Notes under the pieces: generated by a model | What the model saw: only the letters and a program-made list of their open reading frames with translations | What the model was told of the DNA's origin: nothing | Database searches by the model: none | DNA from: Symploca sp. SIO1C2 | GTDB lineage: Bacteria; Cyanobacteriota; Cyanobacteriia; Cyanobacteriales; Coleofasciculaceae | Assembly: GCA_010672925.1 (NCBI GenBank) | Contig: JAAHFP010000021.1 | Coordinates: 1 to 64,000 of the forward strand | Direction of reading: 5' to 3' | DNA: 64,000 bases | Shown here: positions 1-7,907 of the stretch, piece after piece | How the letters are laid out: the number at the start of each line of letters is the position of its first letter | How positions within the stretch are numbered: position 1 is the first letter of the stretch | Made by a program: the position numbers and the translations under genes

Positions 1-125
1 AGCTATCAACATCAAAAATAGAGCGGTGGGGCATCCCGTTCTTAAAGCTCAGTTAATGTCCGACGGGTTACCGGGAGTCGCTGAGAAGCCCACACTTACC
101 CGATAGGGAAGTGTGGGAGTATGTC
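1..125 (+). mobile_element. right end of an IS200/IS605-type element (probable omega-RNA 3' region)
   Basis: After the tnpB tail there is a hairpin with perfect 9-bp arms CCCACACTT (89-97) and AAGTGTGGG (109-117), then GAGTATGTCAC. Such a subterminal hairpin next to the tnpB stop is the usual right end of IS605-group elements and also the 3' part of the guide (omega) RNA that overlaps tnpB. The exact cleavage site is not determined; about 118-128 is an inference. Confidence 0.6.
2..106 (+). CDS. tnpB: TnpB C-terminus (partial, enters from left edge)
   Basis: The open frame starting at base 2 ends in a TAG stop at 104-106 and gives about 34 residues. The stretch NIKNRAVGHPVLKAQ followed by GVAEKPTL is the typical tail of cyanobacterial TnpB proteins of IS200/IS605 elements. 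TnpB is the RNA-guided nuclease of these transposons. Only the extreme C-terminus is present, after the RuvC and zinc-finger parts, so activity cannot be judged. It lies directly in front of the right-end hairpin of the same element, as expected. Recognition is from memory of family tails, so identity is likely but not proven. Confidence 0.7.
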   Translation, partial: AINIKNRAVGHPVLKAQLMSDGLPGVAEKPTLTR

Positions 126-459
126 ACCTGACGAAAGCCAGTAATTTTCTTAGTAATAGTCCTACTGATGTAGCATCACCCGCTATGAAGGGAAGAATTG
201 TGCAGATATTTAGGGGCATAATATTTGGGCAACAATTTTTCGTATATAGACGTAGCCATATCAATCCCAATGCTGCCCCAACCACTACAAATGAAAGAAA
301 CTTTTGTCAAATCCTCTTTCTTCCTTTCTTCCCTGTTGCCTGTTGCCTGGTTTCTTCAAAGCAGTCCCACTGGGACAGTAGTATCTGTTATGAAAGACAG
401 ATTCAAATCTAAAATCTAAAATCTAAAATCTAAAATTGTTTCTTGAAAGGATAATTAAT
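126..459. other. intergenic region upstream of the lipid cluster
   Basis: There is no convincing gene. Small open frames here lack family features. Four TCTAAAA heptamers lie at 408-435. The Shine-Dalgarno-like GAAAGGA of the next gene is at 445-451. Any promoter of the 460-10514 cluster would have to lie here, but no clear -10/-35 pair can be called. Confidence 0.4.
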
Positions 460-1377
460 ATGAATAAATTAACAACTGAAAATTTCGAGGTTTCAACTCA
501 AGCTATTAAGCCAGATTACCAAGGTACATCTACAGAGGCTATCCAGTATCACTACGATGATGGCAATGATTTTTTCCAACTCTGGTTAGATAATACTATG
601 GCCTATACTTGTGCCCTGTGGGAACCAGGTGAAGGGTATGAAGCATTAGAAACAGCCCAAATCCGGAAGTTGGATTTCCATATTAACCAAGCAAAAGCCA
701 AGGGCGCTAAACGAGTTTTAGATATTGGTTGCGGTTGGGGTCCGCTTTTGAAACGCTTGGTAGAAGTACATGGTGTTGAGAAAGCAGTTGGTTTAACCTT
801 GAGTAAAGCTCAAGCTGAGTTGGTTCAATCTTGGAAAAACTCCAGGATTGAGAGTTATTGGGAAAACTGGGCAGATCATGATCCCGAAGAACCTTATGAT
901 GCTATTTTGGCGATAGAAGTGCTGGAACATGTTGCCCAGGTAGGGTTATCTGAAGCCGAAAAAGTTAAAGCCTATCGTCATTTCTTCGAGTGCTGCCACC
1001 AATGGCTGAAGCCTGGAAGTTGTCTGTCTTTGCAAACTATAGTATACGAGAACATGCGTCCAGAAAACTTCAATGAGTTTCTTACTACTGAAGTTTTCCC
1101 AGAGTCAGATCATGCTAACCTAGCAGAGCTAGTGAAAGCCAGCCAAAGACTTTTCGAGATTGTGACAATTAGGAATGACCGCCTAGACTACGAACTTACC
1201 TGCAAAGCTTGGTTGGCAAGACTAAAGGCAAATCGTACCGCTGCTGTCAATCTTGTTGGTTCCGAAGTAGTTGCCCGTTACGAAAAATATCTCAAGTTTT
1301 GCATTATTGGTTTCCACACTGGAAATATTAACCTAGCGCGAATTATGATGCGCCGTATTGATAAACCGTGCAAGTAA
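460..1377 (+). CDS. cyclopropane-fatty-acid/mycolic-acid synthase-type methyltransferase
   Basis: The protein has 305 residues and belongs to the CMAS/Cfa family of SAM-dependent enzymes that add a methylene or methyl group to acyl chains of lipids. The family start motif YHYDDGNDFF is near residue 35, the SAM-binding loop VLDIGCGWG near residue 87, GLTLSK follows, and AIEVLEHV gives the conserved Glu/His region. Similarity runs to the C-terminus. The ATG at 460 is chosen over an upstream TTG at 436 because GAAAGGA sits 8 bases before it. It is the first gene of the lipid cluster and ends 34 bases before the KS-PlsC gene. Cfa enzymes normally act on unsaturated chains in phospholipids such as PE, which fits the Psd gene downstream. 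The actual substrate is unknown. Confidence 0.85.
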   Translation: MNKLTTENFEVSTQAIKPDYQGTSTEAIQYHYDDGNDFFQLWLDNTMAYTCALWEPGEGYEALETAQIRKLDFHINQAKAKGAKRVLDIGCGWGPLLKRLVEVHGVEKAVGLTLSKAQAELVQSWKNSRIESYWENWADHDPEEPYDAILAIEVLEHVAQVGLSEAEKVKAYRHFFECCHQWLKPGSCLSLQTIVYENMRPENFNEFLTTEVFPESDHANLAELVKASQRLFEIVTIRNDRLDYELTCKAWLARLKANRTAAVNLVGSEVVARYEKYLKFCIIGFHTGNINLARIMMRRIDKPCK

Positions 1378-1411
1378 TTGGTTAGTGTTTTTAAGGCAGA
1401 TCGAAAATAAA

Positions 1412-4400
1412 ATGGAATCAATAGCAATTATAGGCATGGCCTGTCGCTTTCCCCAGGCTAAAAACCCAGAGGAATTCTGGAAGCTACTCCTCGAAGGTAT
1501 AGATACCATTAGCGAGGTGCCCTCAAAGCGATGGGATGCTGAAGCAATTGATCAACCGACACCAGCAACACAGGGAAAAATCAATACTCGTTGGGGTGGC
1601 TTTCTGGAAAAAGTAGATTGGTTCGATCCTAGTTTTTTTAGGATTGCTCCCCAGGAAGCAAAACGCATAGATCCCCAACAAAGACTGTTCTTGGAGATAG
1701 CTTGGGAAGCCTTGGAAGATGCCGGAATAGTGCCAGAAAAACTGCGAGGTAGCCGCACGGGAGTATTTGTCGGCATTAGCAACAGCGACTATCATCGGCT
1801 TTTAAGCAGAGAATTATCTGGAATAACCCCATACGATAACGTTGGCAACTCCTTTGCCATAGTTGCCAACCGTCTATCTTATATACTCGATTGCCAAGGA
1901 CCAAGTATAGCCATAGATACTACTTGCTCTTCCTCCCTAGTTGCAGTCCACTATGCTTGCCAGAGTCTACAGTGCCAAGAGTCGAATCTTGCTCTAGTCG
2001 GAGGGGTGAACTTGATTCTATCCCCAGAAGTAACTATTGGTTGTTCTCTAGCAGGCTTGATAGCAGAGGATGGACATTGTAAAACTTTTGATGCCTCTGC
2101 TGATGGTTTTGTTCGGGGGGAGGGATGTGGGGTAGTAATTCTCAAACGTCTTGCTGATGCTAAGAGGGATGGAGACAATATTCTGGCAATTATTAGAGGT
2201 TCAGCAGTTAATCAAGATGGGCTAACTAATGGACTCACTGCACCTAATGGTCCTTCCCAACAAGCAGTGATGCGTCGGGCTTTGGAAAATGCAGAGGTAG
2301 CACCAGCAGAAATTAGCTATGTAGAAGCTCATGCTGTTGGTACCCCGATGGGAGATGCAATCGAGGCTAAATCACTAAAATCAGTGCTGATGGAGGGTCG
2401 TAAACCTTCCCAGCCCTGTTGGATTGGCTCAGTTAAAACCAATATCGGTCACCTAGAAGCTGCTAGTGGGATTGCTGGTTTAATCAAGGTGGTGTTACAA
2501 ATGCAAAACAAAAACATTGCACCTCACCTGCACCTGAAGCAGTTGAATCCATATATCCGGATCAACAATACCCCATTATCGATTCCCACTGTCTCGCAGA
2601 AATGGCCAGATCTTCAAGCACCACGGTTGGCTGGTGTCAATTCCTTTGGTATCGGCGGTACAAATGCCCATGTCATTCTAGAGGAAGCACCTGTTAGAGT
2701 TAAAAGTGAAGACTTCTGTGAGCGTCCTTGCCATATCTTCACTTTGTCTGCTAAATGCGAGCAGGCTCTACAAGATTTATCACAACGTTATCAAGAATTT
2801 TTAGAGAATAATTCCACTGCATCGATCGCAGATATCTGTTTTACTACTAATACAGGGCGGACGCATTTTGAGCACCGTCTTGCCATAGTTGCTGAATCTA
2901 CTGTGCAGTTGCGTGAACAGCTAAAAGCTTTTGCTACTGGAACAGAAACACCGGGAGTGATAAGTACTAATACGCAGTTGCGTTCAAAGATAGTAGTTCA
3001 GACAGACACGGAGACGTGGGGACGCGGGGACGCGGAGAAAATGAATGTGCTACTTCTGAATGCAACTTGGAATAAAGTAACTAGCAAGAAATCCCCAAAG
3101 ATCGCATTTTTATTTACTGATCAAGGTGGACAATATATTGACATGGGACGCCAACTGTACGAAACCCAATCCACCTTCCGGCAAACCCTAGATCTTTGTG
3201 ATGAAATTCTTCGTCCCTATCTAGCTCAGCCCCTGCTATCATTCCTAGATGCTGAACCTGGTGAAACTTCACCAATAGATAAACCTACCTTATTTTCCCT
3301 AGAATATGCCCTCGCCCAGTTATGGCAATCCTGGGGTATTGCACCAGATGCAGTGATGGGTTGCGGTGTGGGGGAATATGTTGCGGCTTGTGTTGCTGGA
3401 GTATTCAGCTTAGAAGCTGGTCTAAAGCTGATGGTGAACAGAGGAAGTTTAGGAGAATCATCGCCACTCCAGTTAATTTCCAATGTTACCGGAGATCTGG
3501 CTACCGCAGAAATGGGAACTCCTCAATACAGGGAAGGTCATCGGCAACCACCAGTGATACTTGCCGATTCGATGGAAAGCCTGAAAAACAATGGTTGTCA
3601 ACTGTTTGTGGAAATAGGGTCGCGATCCAGCCCATGGGATCTGAGTCGCCAATGTCTACCGGAAGGAATGGGAATTTACTTACCCAGTATGCAGCAAGGG
3701 CAATCCCCTTGGCCACAACTCCTGCAAACTTTAGCACAATTATACCTCCGTGGAGTAAAAGTAGACTGGTCAGGGTTTGACCGGGATTATCCCCGTAGCC
3801 GTCTTCAATTGCCCACTTATCCCTTCCAGCGACAGCAGTATTGGTTTAAGACAGCTACTCTCAATCCCCAATCTTCAACTTCCTCTGACCAAACCGTTAA
3901 TACCAGGCAAACCCCTCCTTTGTTCTCCCAAGGAGAGAAGGCAGTCCCAACAACAAAAATTTCACCACCATGCAAGAAAATCAATCTCGAACCGTCCCCA
4001 TATCCTCCCGTCCCCGCGTCTATTTTCAAGAGGGATAATGTAGAGTCAATCCAAAACTGGATCGTAGATTGGTTAGTTAAAAAATTGAACCTCGAAGCCA
4101 CAGCCATTGATGCCAGTAAATCTCTGGTGGATTACGGTCTCGATTCCCTAGGGGCGATGGAGTTAGCTCAAGAGTTAGAAAACTGGCTGGGACATTCCCT
4201 GAATCCTACATTATTTTGGGATTTTCCCACCATTGAATCTTTAGCACGTCACCTACCCAGTGAACTCAATCTTCCAGCATCCGTCGAGAAAAAAACCATC
4301 AACAACGATACACCTTCATTCAATGATAATCTTTTGTATGGAAATCCCAGTGAACCCCTGCCACCACCACGAGGGATAATAGCTCGTATTGCTATCTGGC

Positions 4401-5014
4401 TTTTTGGCATAATCTCCCGCTTCATTTGGCATATTGAGGTGAGTGGTATCGAGCATGTTCCCAAAAGCGGTCCATTTATTCTCACACCGAACCACGAATC
4501 ACACTTTGATAGTTTGTGGATCTCCTCTTATTTGCCACCATCCCTAAGATATAGCTTCTGTTGTCTGGCCAAGCAAGAGCATTTTGAGCGGTTAACAACC
4601 CGACTATTTGCCAGTCTTGTTGGTGGCATCCCAGTTAATCGTCAAGGAGATGCCTTGCCTGCTCTCCGCACTGCTGCTAAAGCTTTATCAGCCCAACAAT
4701 CCCTCCTGATCCATCCTGAGGGAACACGGACAAGGACTGGTACACTGTTGCCTTTCCATCGCGGTCCTGCTAAATTAGCGATCGCTACTGGTGTTCCTCT
4801 GATTCCAGTCCGAATAATTGGCGCTTACGACATTTTTCCCCCCCATCGCAAGCTACCAAGTTTCTTTGACTGTAAGCGGCTTCAACGTCGTCCTCTTCAA
4901 ATTATCTTTGGCAAACCCATTTTACCACCCAAAGATGAGGAAGGATGGGCATTGGAAACCCGTCTGACCGAACAACTACGTTCAGCAGTGGAGTCTCTAG
5001 GGCTGGCGGAATAA
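1412..5014 (+). CDS. KS - degenerate AT - ACP - PlsC fusion (polyketide-synthase-like glycerolipid acyltransferase)
   Basis: The protein has 1200 residues. Residues 1-430 are a ketosynthase with active-site Cys172 (TTCSSSL), His307 (EAHAVGT, normally EAHGTGT) and His347 (NIGHLEA). Residues about 565-740 are an acyltransferase remnant: TDQGGQ replaces TGQGSQ, and GCGVG at 650-654 replaces GHSVG, so the nucleophilic Ser is Gly652. About 150 residues of the AT core are missing. An ACP follows with Ser912 in GLDSLG. Residues about 990-1200 are a PlsC-type 1-acylglycerol-3-phosphate acyltransferase with NHESHFD (His1028, Asp1033) and HPEGTRT near 1101. A hydrophobic helix precedes the PlsC motif. 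The start MESIAIIGMACRF is preceded by AAGGCAGA. Inferred role: an ACP-bound, KS-processed acyl chain is passed to a lysophosphatidate-type acceptor. Linkers at 3004-3036 and about 4010-4022 contain 'gacgcgggga'-type repeat DNA, which suggests relaxed constraint. Confidence 0.85.
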   Translation: MESIAIIGMACRFPQAKNPEEFWKLLLEGIDTISEVPSKRWDAEAIDQPTPATQGKINTRWGGFLEKVDWFDPSFFRIAPQEAKRIDPQQRLFLEIAWEALEDAGIVPEKLRGSRTGVFVGISNSDYHRLLSRELSGITPYDNVGNSFAIVANRLSYILDCQGPSIAIDTTCSSSLVAVHYACQSLQCQESNLALVGGVNLILSPEVTIGCSLAGLIAEDGHCKTFDASADGFVRGEGCGVVILKRLADAKRDGDNILAIIRGSAVNQDGLTNGLTAPNGPSQQAVMRRALENAEVAPAEISYVEAHAVGTPMGDAIEAKSLKSVLMEGRKPSQPCWIGSVKTNIGHLEAASGIAGLIKVVLQMQNKNIAPHLHLKQLNPYIRINNTPLSIPTVSQKWPDLQAPRLAGVNSFGIGGTNAHVILEEAPVRVKSEDFCERPCHIFTLSAKCEQALQDLSQRYQEFLENNSTASIADICFTTNTGRTHFEHRLAIVAESTVQLREQLKAFATGTETPGVISTNTQLRSKIVVQTDTETWGRGDAEKMNVLLLNATWNKVTSKKSPKIAFLFTDQGGQYIDMGRQLYETQSTFRQTLDLCDEILRPYLAQPLLSFLDAEPGETSPIDKPTLFSLEYALAQLWQSWGIAPDAVMGCGVGEYVAACVAGVFSLEAGLKLMVNRGSLGESSPLQLISNVTGDLATAEMGTPQYREGHRQPPVILADSMESLKNNGCQLFVEIGSRSSPWDLSRQCLPEGMGIYLPSMQQGQSPWPQLLQTLAQLYLRGVKVDWSGFDRDYPRSRLQLPTYPFQRQQYWFKTATLNPQSSTSSDQTVNTRQTPPLFSQGEKAVPTTKISPPCKKINLEPSPYPPVPASIFKRDNVESIQNWIVDWLVKKLNLEATAIDASKSLVDYGLDSLGAMELAQELENWLGHSLNPTLFWDFPTIESLARHLPSELNLPASVEKKTINNDTPSFNDNLLYGNPSEPLPPPRGIIARIAIWLFGIISRFIWHIEVSGIEHVPKSGPFILTPNHESHFDSLWISSYLPPSLRYSFCCLAKQEHFERLTTRLFASLVGGIPVNRQGDALPALRTAAKALSAQQSLLIHPEGTRTRTGTLLPFHRGPAKLAIATGVPLIPVRIIGAYDIFPPHRKLPSFFDCKRLQRRPLQIIFGKPILPPKDEEGWALETRLTEQLRSAVESLGLAE

Positions 5015-5038
5015 GTAATAAGTAATAAGTAATAAGTA
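5011..5038 (+). repeat. heptamer STRR (ataagta x4) overlapping a stop codon
   Basis: Four 7-bp units begin at the last codon and TAA stop of the KS-PlsC gene. Short tandem heptamers are a hallmark of filamentous cyanobacterial genomes. The same heptamer recurs at 6002-6018 and 6143-6187. Confidence 0.85.
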
Positions 5039-5109
5039 ATGAACAGTAGTAGGACTTCAGTTCAAAAAGAAGTCAGCAAATAGAAGTTACAGGAGTTCAT
5101 AATTGAGTA

Positions 5110-5964
5110 ATGTTGCTACATTTTTATATTTTTTGCTTGTCTTTACTTTTGTTCATACTGGGACTTGCTTTAATCCAGAAAAAACAAGAAACAATCCTTA
5201 GGGTATTAACTCTTATGGGAATCTTGCAGGTTATTTGTTTGGCAGTATGGCAGGGGACATTAGCTTTTACTCTGTTGATTACAGGTCTTTTAGCATTAAG
5301 CTTATATGAATTATCTGCTCATTACCAAACCAATCGCATCTTGTTTGGTTTGGGTAGCATAATTTTATTTGTTGTTTCCCTATACCATAACGATCTGCCA
5401 GTTATTCAGTTGGCTTTAATTTGGTTTACTATTATCAGTATACTCACTTTTATCGGTCGTCAAGATACAATCAAAAGTCCGCCATATTTATTTGCTTTTT
5501 CCTCCTGCTTTCTAATTCCCTGCTCCATTTTTGTGATTGAATTAATGAAAATCAACAGCAGCACAATTATTATGATCTTACTGCTGCTGCAATTAAATGA
5601 TTCCTTTGGATATTTATTTGGCAAGCAACTGGGCAAAACACCTCTATTTAAAACCATTAGTCCCAACAAGACTCTAGAAGGATATTTGTGCGGAGGGATA
5701 GGCATAATTTTGGGTATTTTGTTACTGCACACATATATACCGGTTTTATCAGCAGAGCCGTTTTACAAAGACATAATCATTTTTCTCTGTATCCTAATTT
5801 TCGGTAACTTAGGAGATTTATTGCTTTCTAGTTTTAAAAGAAAATTAGAAATCAAAGACTTTAGCAATATCTTGCCAGGACATGGGGGAATTTTAGACCG
5901 ATTTGATAATCTTTTTTTTGTTGCACCAATATTTTATATGCTGTTCAGCTACCATTTAATTTAA
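5110..5964 (+). CDS. cdsA: phosphatidate cytidylyltransferase (CDP-diacylglycerol synthase)
   Basis: The protein has 284 residues and is a multi-pass inner-membrane protein with about eight hydrophobic segments. It should convert phosphatidate and CTP to CDP-diacylglycerol. The C-terminus carries the CdsA signature: SSFKRKLEIKD followed by LPGHGGILDRFD. The ATG at 5110 has an AGGAG-like element about 14 bases upstream, a rather long spacing. It supplies the substrate for PssA, two genes on. A cyanobacterium needs one CdsA for PG and SQDG-independent lipids; whether this is the housekeeping copy or a dedicated second copy cannot be told here. Its position inside a PS/PE cluster argues for a dedicated one. 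Confidence 0.93.
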   Translation: MLLHFYIFCLSLLLFILGLALIQKKQETILRVLTLMGILQVICLAVWQGTLAFTLLITGLLALSLYELSAHYQTNRILFGLGSIILFVVSLYHNDLPVIQLALIWFTIISILTFIGRQDTIKSPPYLFAFSSCFLIPCSIFVIELMKINSSTIIMILLLLQLNDSFGYLFGKQLGKTPLFKTISPNKTLEGYLCGGIGIILGILLLHTYIPVLSAEPFYKDIIIFLCILIFGNLGDLLLSSFKRKLEIKDFSNILPGHGGILDRFDNLFFVAPIFYMLFSYHLI

Positions 5965-6142
5965 CCAGGGCTTGTTGAATAATTTGATTGATTCTGGTTT
6001 TGAAGTAGTAAGTAATAAGCGCCTAACGGCGAATTAAGAATTAAGAATTAAGAATTCATTGATTTAATCGCCGAAAAAGAAGTCAGACAATAATCATATC
6101 GAAGGATTCAGACATGCCGTTGTCATTTTGAGTTTCTTGAGA

Positions 6143-6187
6143 GTAATAAGTAATAAGTAATAAGTAATAAGTGATAAGTAATAAGTC
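6143..6187 (+). repeat. heptamer STRR (taataag) upstream of the hydrolase gene
   Basis: About six tandem TAATAAG-type heptamers, one with a base change, fill the gap between cdsA and the hydrolase start at 6217. Confidence 0.85.
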
Positions 6188-6216
6188 AAGATTAAATTAG
6201 GGATTATACGGTTAAA

Positions 6217-7017
6217 ATGATTGAAACAGAGTTGTCATCACCAGATAATGTAGGCACAAAAATCAATTTACAGGAACTTCAAGCAGGAAGTAGCCCTGTA
6301 GTTTTTTTAGTAAATGGTTTCGGAGGTTGTGCCCCTTGTATCACTCGTATTTTACATAAAAAGCTTCAATTACAGAGCATATCAGTTTATGACCTTGACT
6401 GGAATGATATATATTTAAGACGCAGATCAGTTTATTTGACATTCACTGATACCAAGTTTATCCAACAGATGGTGGAGTTGGTAATTCCTACTATCAAGTC
6501 AGAAAGACCAATTATATTGATTGGTGAGAGTCTTGGTGGTGATGCTATCCTGGAAGTAGCCGCAAGGGTTAGGCCAAGAAAAATAGATTTTCTGGGAATT
6601 ATTGACTCTGTAAATAAGTTAGGACAAAGAACAACCAAGGAAGTTCCGGAAAATGTCAACTACTTTTATAACAGGTGGACACAAAATCCATCCCTACCTC
6701 GGAATATCGAGTCCTGGAAATTACCAGGAACTAATTATCGACTGGGCATACCTTTGAATGCCTCGAAAAGTGGGGAGTTATTCTGCCCAAACCCCTCAAC
6801 TTATTCTGATCAACAAGAGCAGTCCTATGGATATAATGCTGATGGCACTCCTATCTTAGTCGCCAACACAACCAATTCTAGCGTTACCAAACAAAAAATA
6901 CTAACACACGCTTGTAAAAACGCTATTTACAAAGACCCTTATATACAACAACAAATCTTTGAAATAATCAAAAAAATTGATGTCAAGTCCCATTCTGCGC
7001 CAAGTCGATCTTCCTAA
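6217..7017 (+). CDS. alpha/beta hydrolase (lipase/thioesterase-like)
   Basis: The protein has 266 residues. The strand VVFLVNGFGG near residue 30, a nucleophile elbow GESLGG with Ser105, an acid candidate in LGIIDSVNK near 130, and a His candidate in LTHACK near 227 give the hydrolase fold order. No signal peptide is visible, so it is probably cytosolic. The sequence resembles the thioesterase/lipase group but no narrower family is claimed. In this cluster it could release acyl chains from the ACP of the KS-PlsC protein, or deacylate a phospholipid to make the lyso acceptor. The 3' end overlaps the pssA start by 38 bases in another frame, which suggests translational coupling. Confidence 0.75.
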   Translation: MIETELSSPDNVGTKINLQELQAGSSPVVFLVNGFGGCAPCITRILHKKLQLQSISVYDLDWNDIYLRRRSVYLTFTDTKFIQQMVELVIPTIKSERPIILIGESLGGDAILEVAARVRPRKIDFLGIIDSVNKLGQRTTKEVPENVNYFYNRWTQNPSLPRNIESWKLPGTNYRLGIPLNASKSGELFCPNPSTYSDQQEQSYGYNADGTPILVANTTNSSVTKQKILTHACKNAIYKDPYIQQQIFEIIKKIDVKSHSAPSRSS

Positions 7018-7609
7018 TGCTTTCACCTTAAGCGGGCTGATGCTCAGCTTGCTCTCAGTAATATTTGCCATACAAGAACAGTTTTGTGCGGCAATAATCT
7101 GTATGATTTATGCCGGTTTAACGGATATGTTAGACGGTGTTGTCGCTCGTCAAACTCAGCGTACTGAATTGCAGTCCAAGGTAGGCAAGCAACTTGATAG
7201 CATTGTCGATGTTTGCTCTTTTGGCTTTGCTCCCGCTATTTTTGCTTACTGCTTTGGACTACAAGACCCCTTATCCATCGCTGTGCTGATCTTCTATATA
7301 GGAATGAATGCCTTGAGACTGGCTTATTTCAATAGCACAGGTTTATCTGAGTCAGAGGGTGAAGAGTATTTTACAGGACTGCCTGTTACCTACGCAGCTA
7401 TGTTTATACCCCTCACTTTTACCGCTAGTTTCGTCTTGTCTAACTCCACCATGAAGTTAGTGATGAACGGACTTTATTTACTCCTAGCCATAGCGATGAT
7501 CATAGATTTCAAAATGCTCAAAATCCGTGGCATTTGGTACGGAATATTCGCCTTAGGAGCACTAGCCCTTACCGCAGTCTATGGTTGGGCAATCGCTGTG
7601 GGGATATAA
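6980..7609 (+). CDS. pssA: CDP-diacylglycerol--serine O-phosphatidyltransferase
   Basis: The protein has 209 residues and is an integral membrane CDP-alcohol phosphatidyltransferase. The family motif is complete: Asp49, Asp52, Gly53, Ala56, Arg57, Gly69, Asp73, Asp77 (DMLDGVVAR ... GKQLDSIVD). The N-terminus LPNAFTLSGL and SFGFAPAIF after the motif are typical of PssA rather than PgsA. The reaction is CDP-diacylglycerol plus serine to phosphatidylserine. The ATG at 6980 directly follows a TTG at 6977 and is preferred. It overlaps the hydrolase gene by 38 bases. Psd, which decarboxylates PS, is the next gene. PS synthesis is unusual for cyanobacteria. Confidence 0.9.
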   Translation: MSSPILRQVDLPNAFTLSGLMLSLLSVIFAIQEQFCAAIICMIYAGLTDMLDGVVARQTQRTELQSKVGKQLDSIVDVCSFGFAPAIFAYCFGLQDPLSIAVLIFYIGMNALRLAYFNSTGLSESEGEEYFTGLPVTYAAMFIPLTFTASFVLSNSTMKLVMNGLYLLLAIAMIIDFKMLKIRGIWYGIFALGALALTAVYGWAIAVGI

Positions 7610-7621
7610 CTTTTGAGAAAC

Positions 7622-7672
7622 ACTCTGGCTAATGGCTAATTGCTAATGGCTAATTGCTAATGGCTAATTGCT
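7622..7672 (+). repeat. heptamer STRR (taatggc/taattgc)
   Basis: About seven alternating 7-bp units follow pssA. A 'ggaggca'-type heptamer stretch comes next at about 7687-7712. Confidence 0.8.
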
Positions 7673-7784
7673 CCTAAGAAACACAAGGCAGAGGGCAGGA
7701 GGCAGAAGGCAGAAGGGAAGAGGATTTCACCTTGTTTCTTACATCCATAACGGATGCAATCACGTCAGTGGGGGGCTTTTAAGA

Positions 7785-7882
7785 AATAAAGCAACAGTGA
7801 TAAAACTTGACTATTTCAGCATTGGAATTGATTGTTCTAACTGGTCTGATTAAGTATTTATGTATTAGTACAAGATGTGAGT
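7785..7882 (+). repeat. partial copy of the ATCTTGCAC/GTGCAAGAT element
   Basis: The stretch with 'gatttcagcattggaattgattgtt'-like sequence is shared with 43756-43852 and 56207-56297. This copy keeps only the right part, ending in a degenerate 'tacaagatgtgagt', and lies just upstream of psd. Confidence 0.6.
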
Positions 7883-7907
7883 AAAACCTAAAACCTAAAA
7901 CCTTTTC

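Noticed and set aside
113-419. Two + strand frames after the IS605 end
   Set aside because: They begin in the transposon end or in repeat DNA, overlap each other and run into heptamers; the translations resemble no protein.
1951-2178. Minus-strand frames inside the KS and other large genes
   Set aside because: Shadows of strongly supported coding frames.
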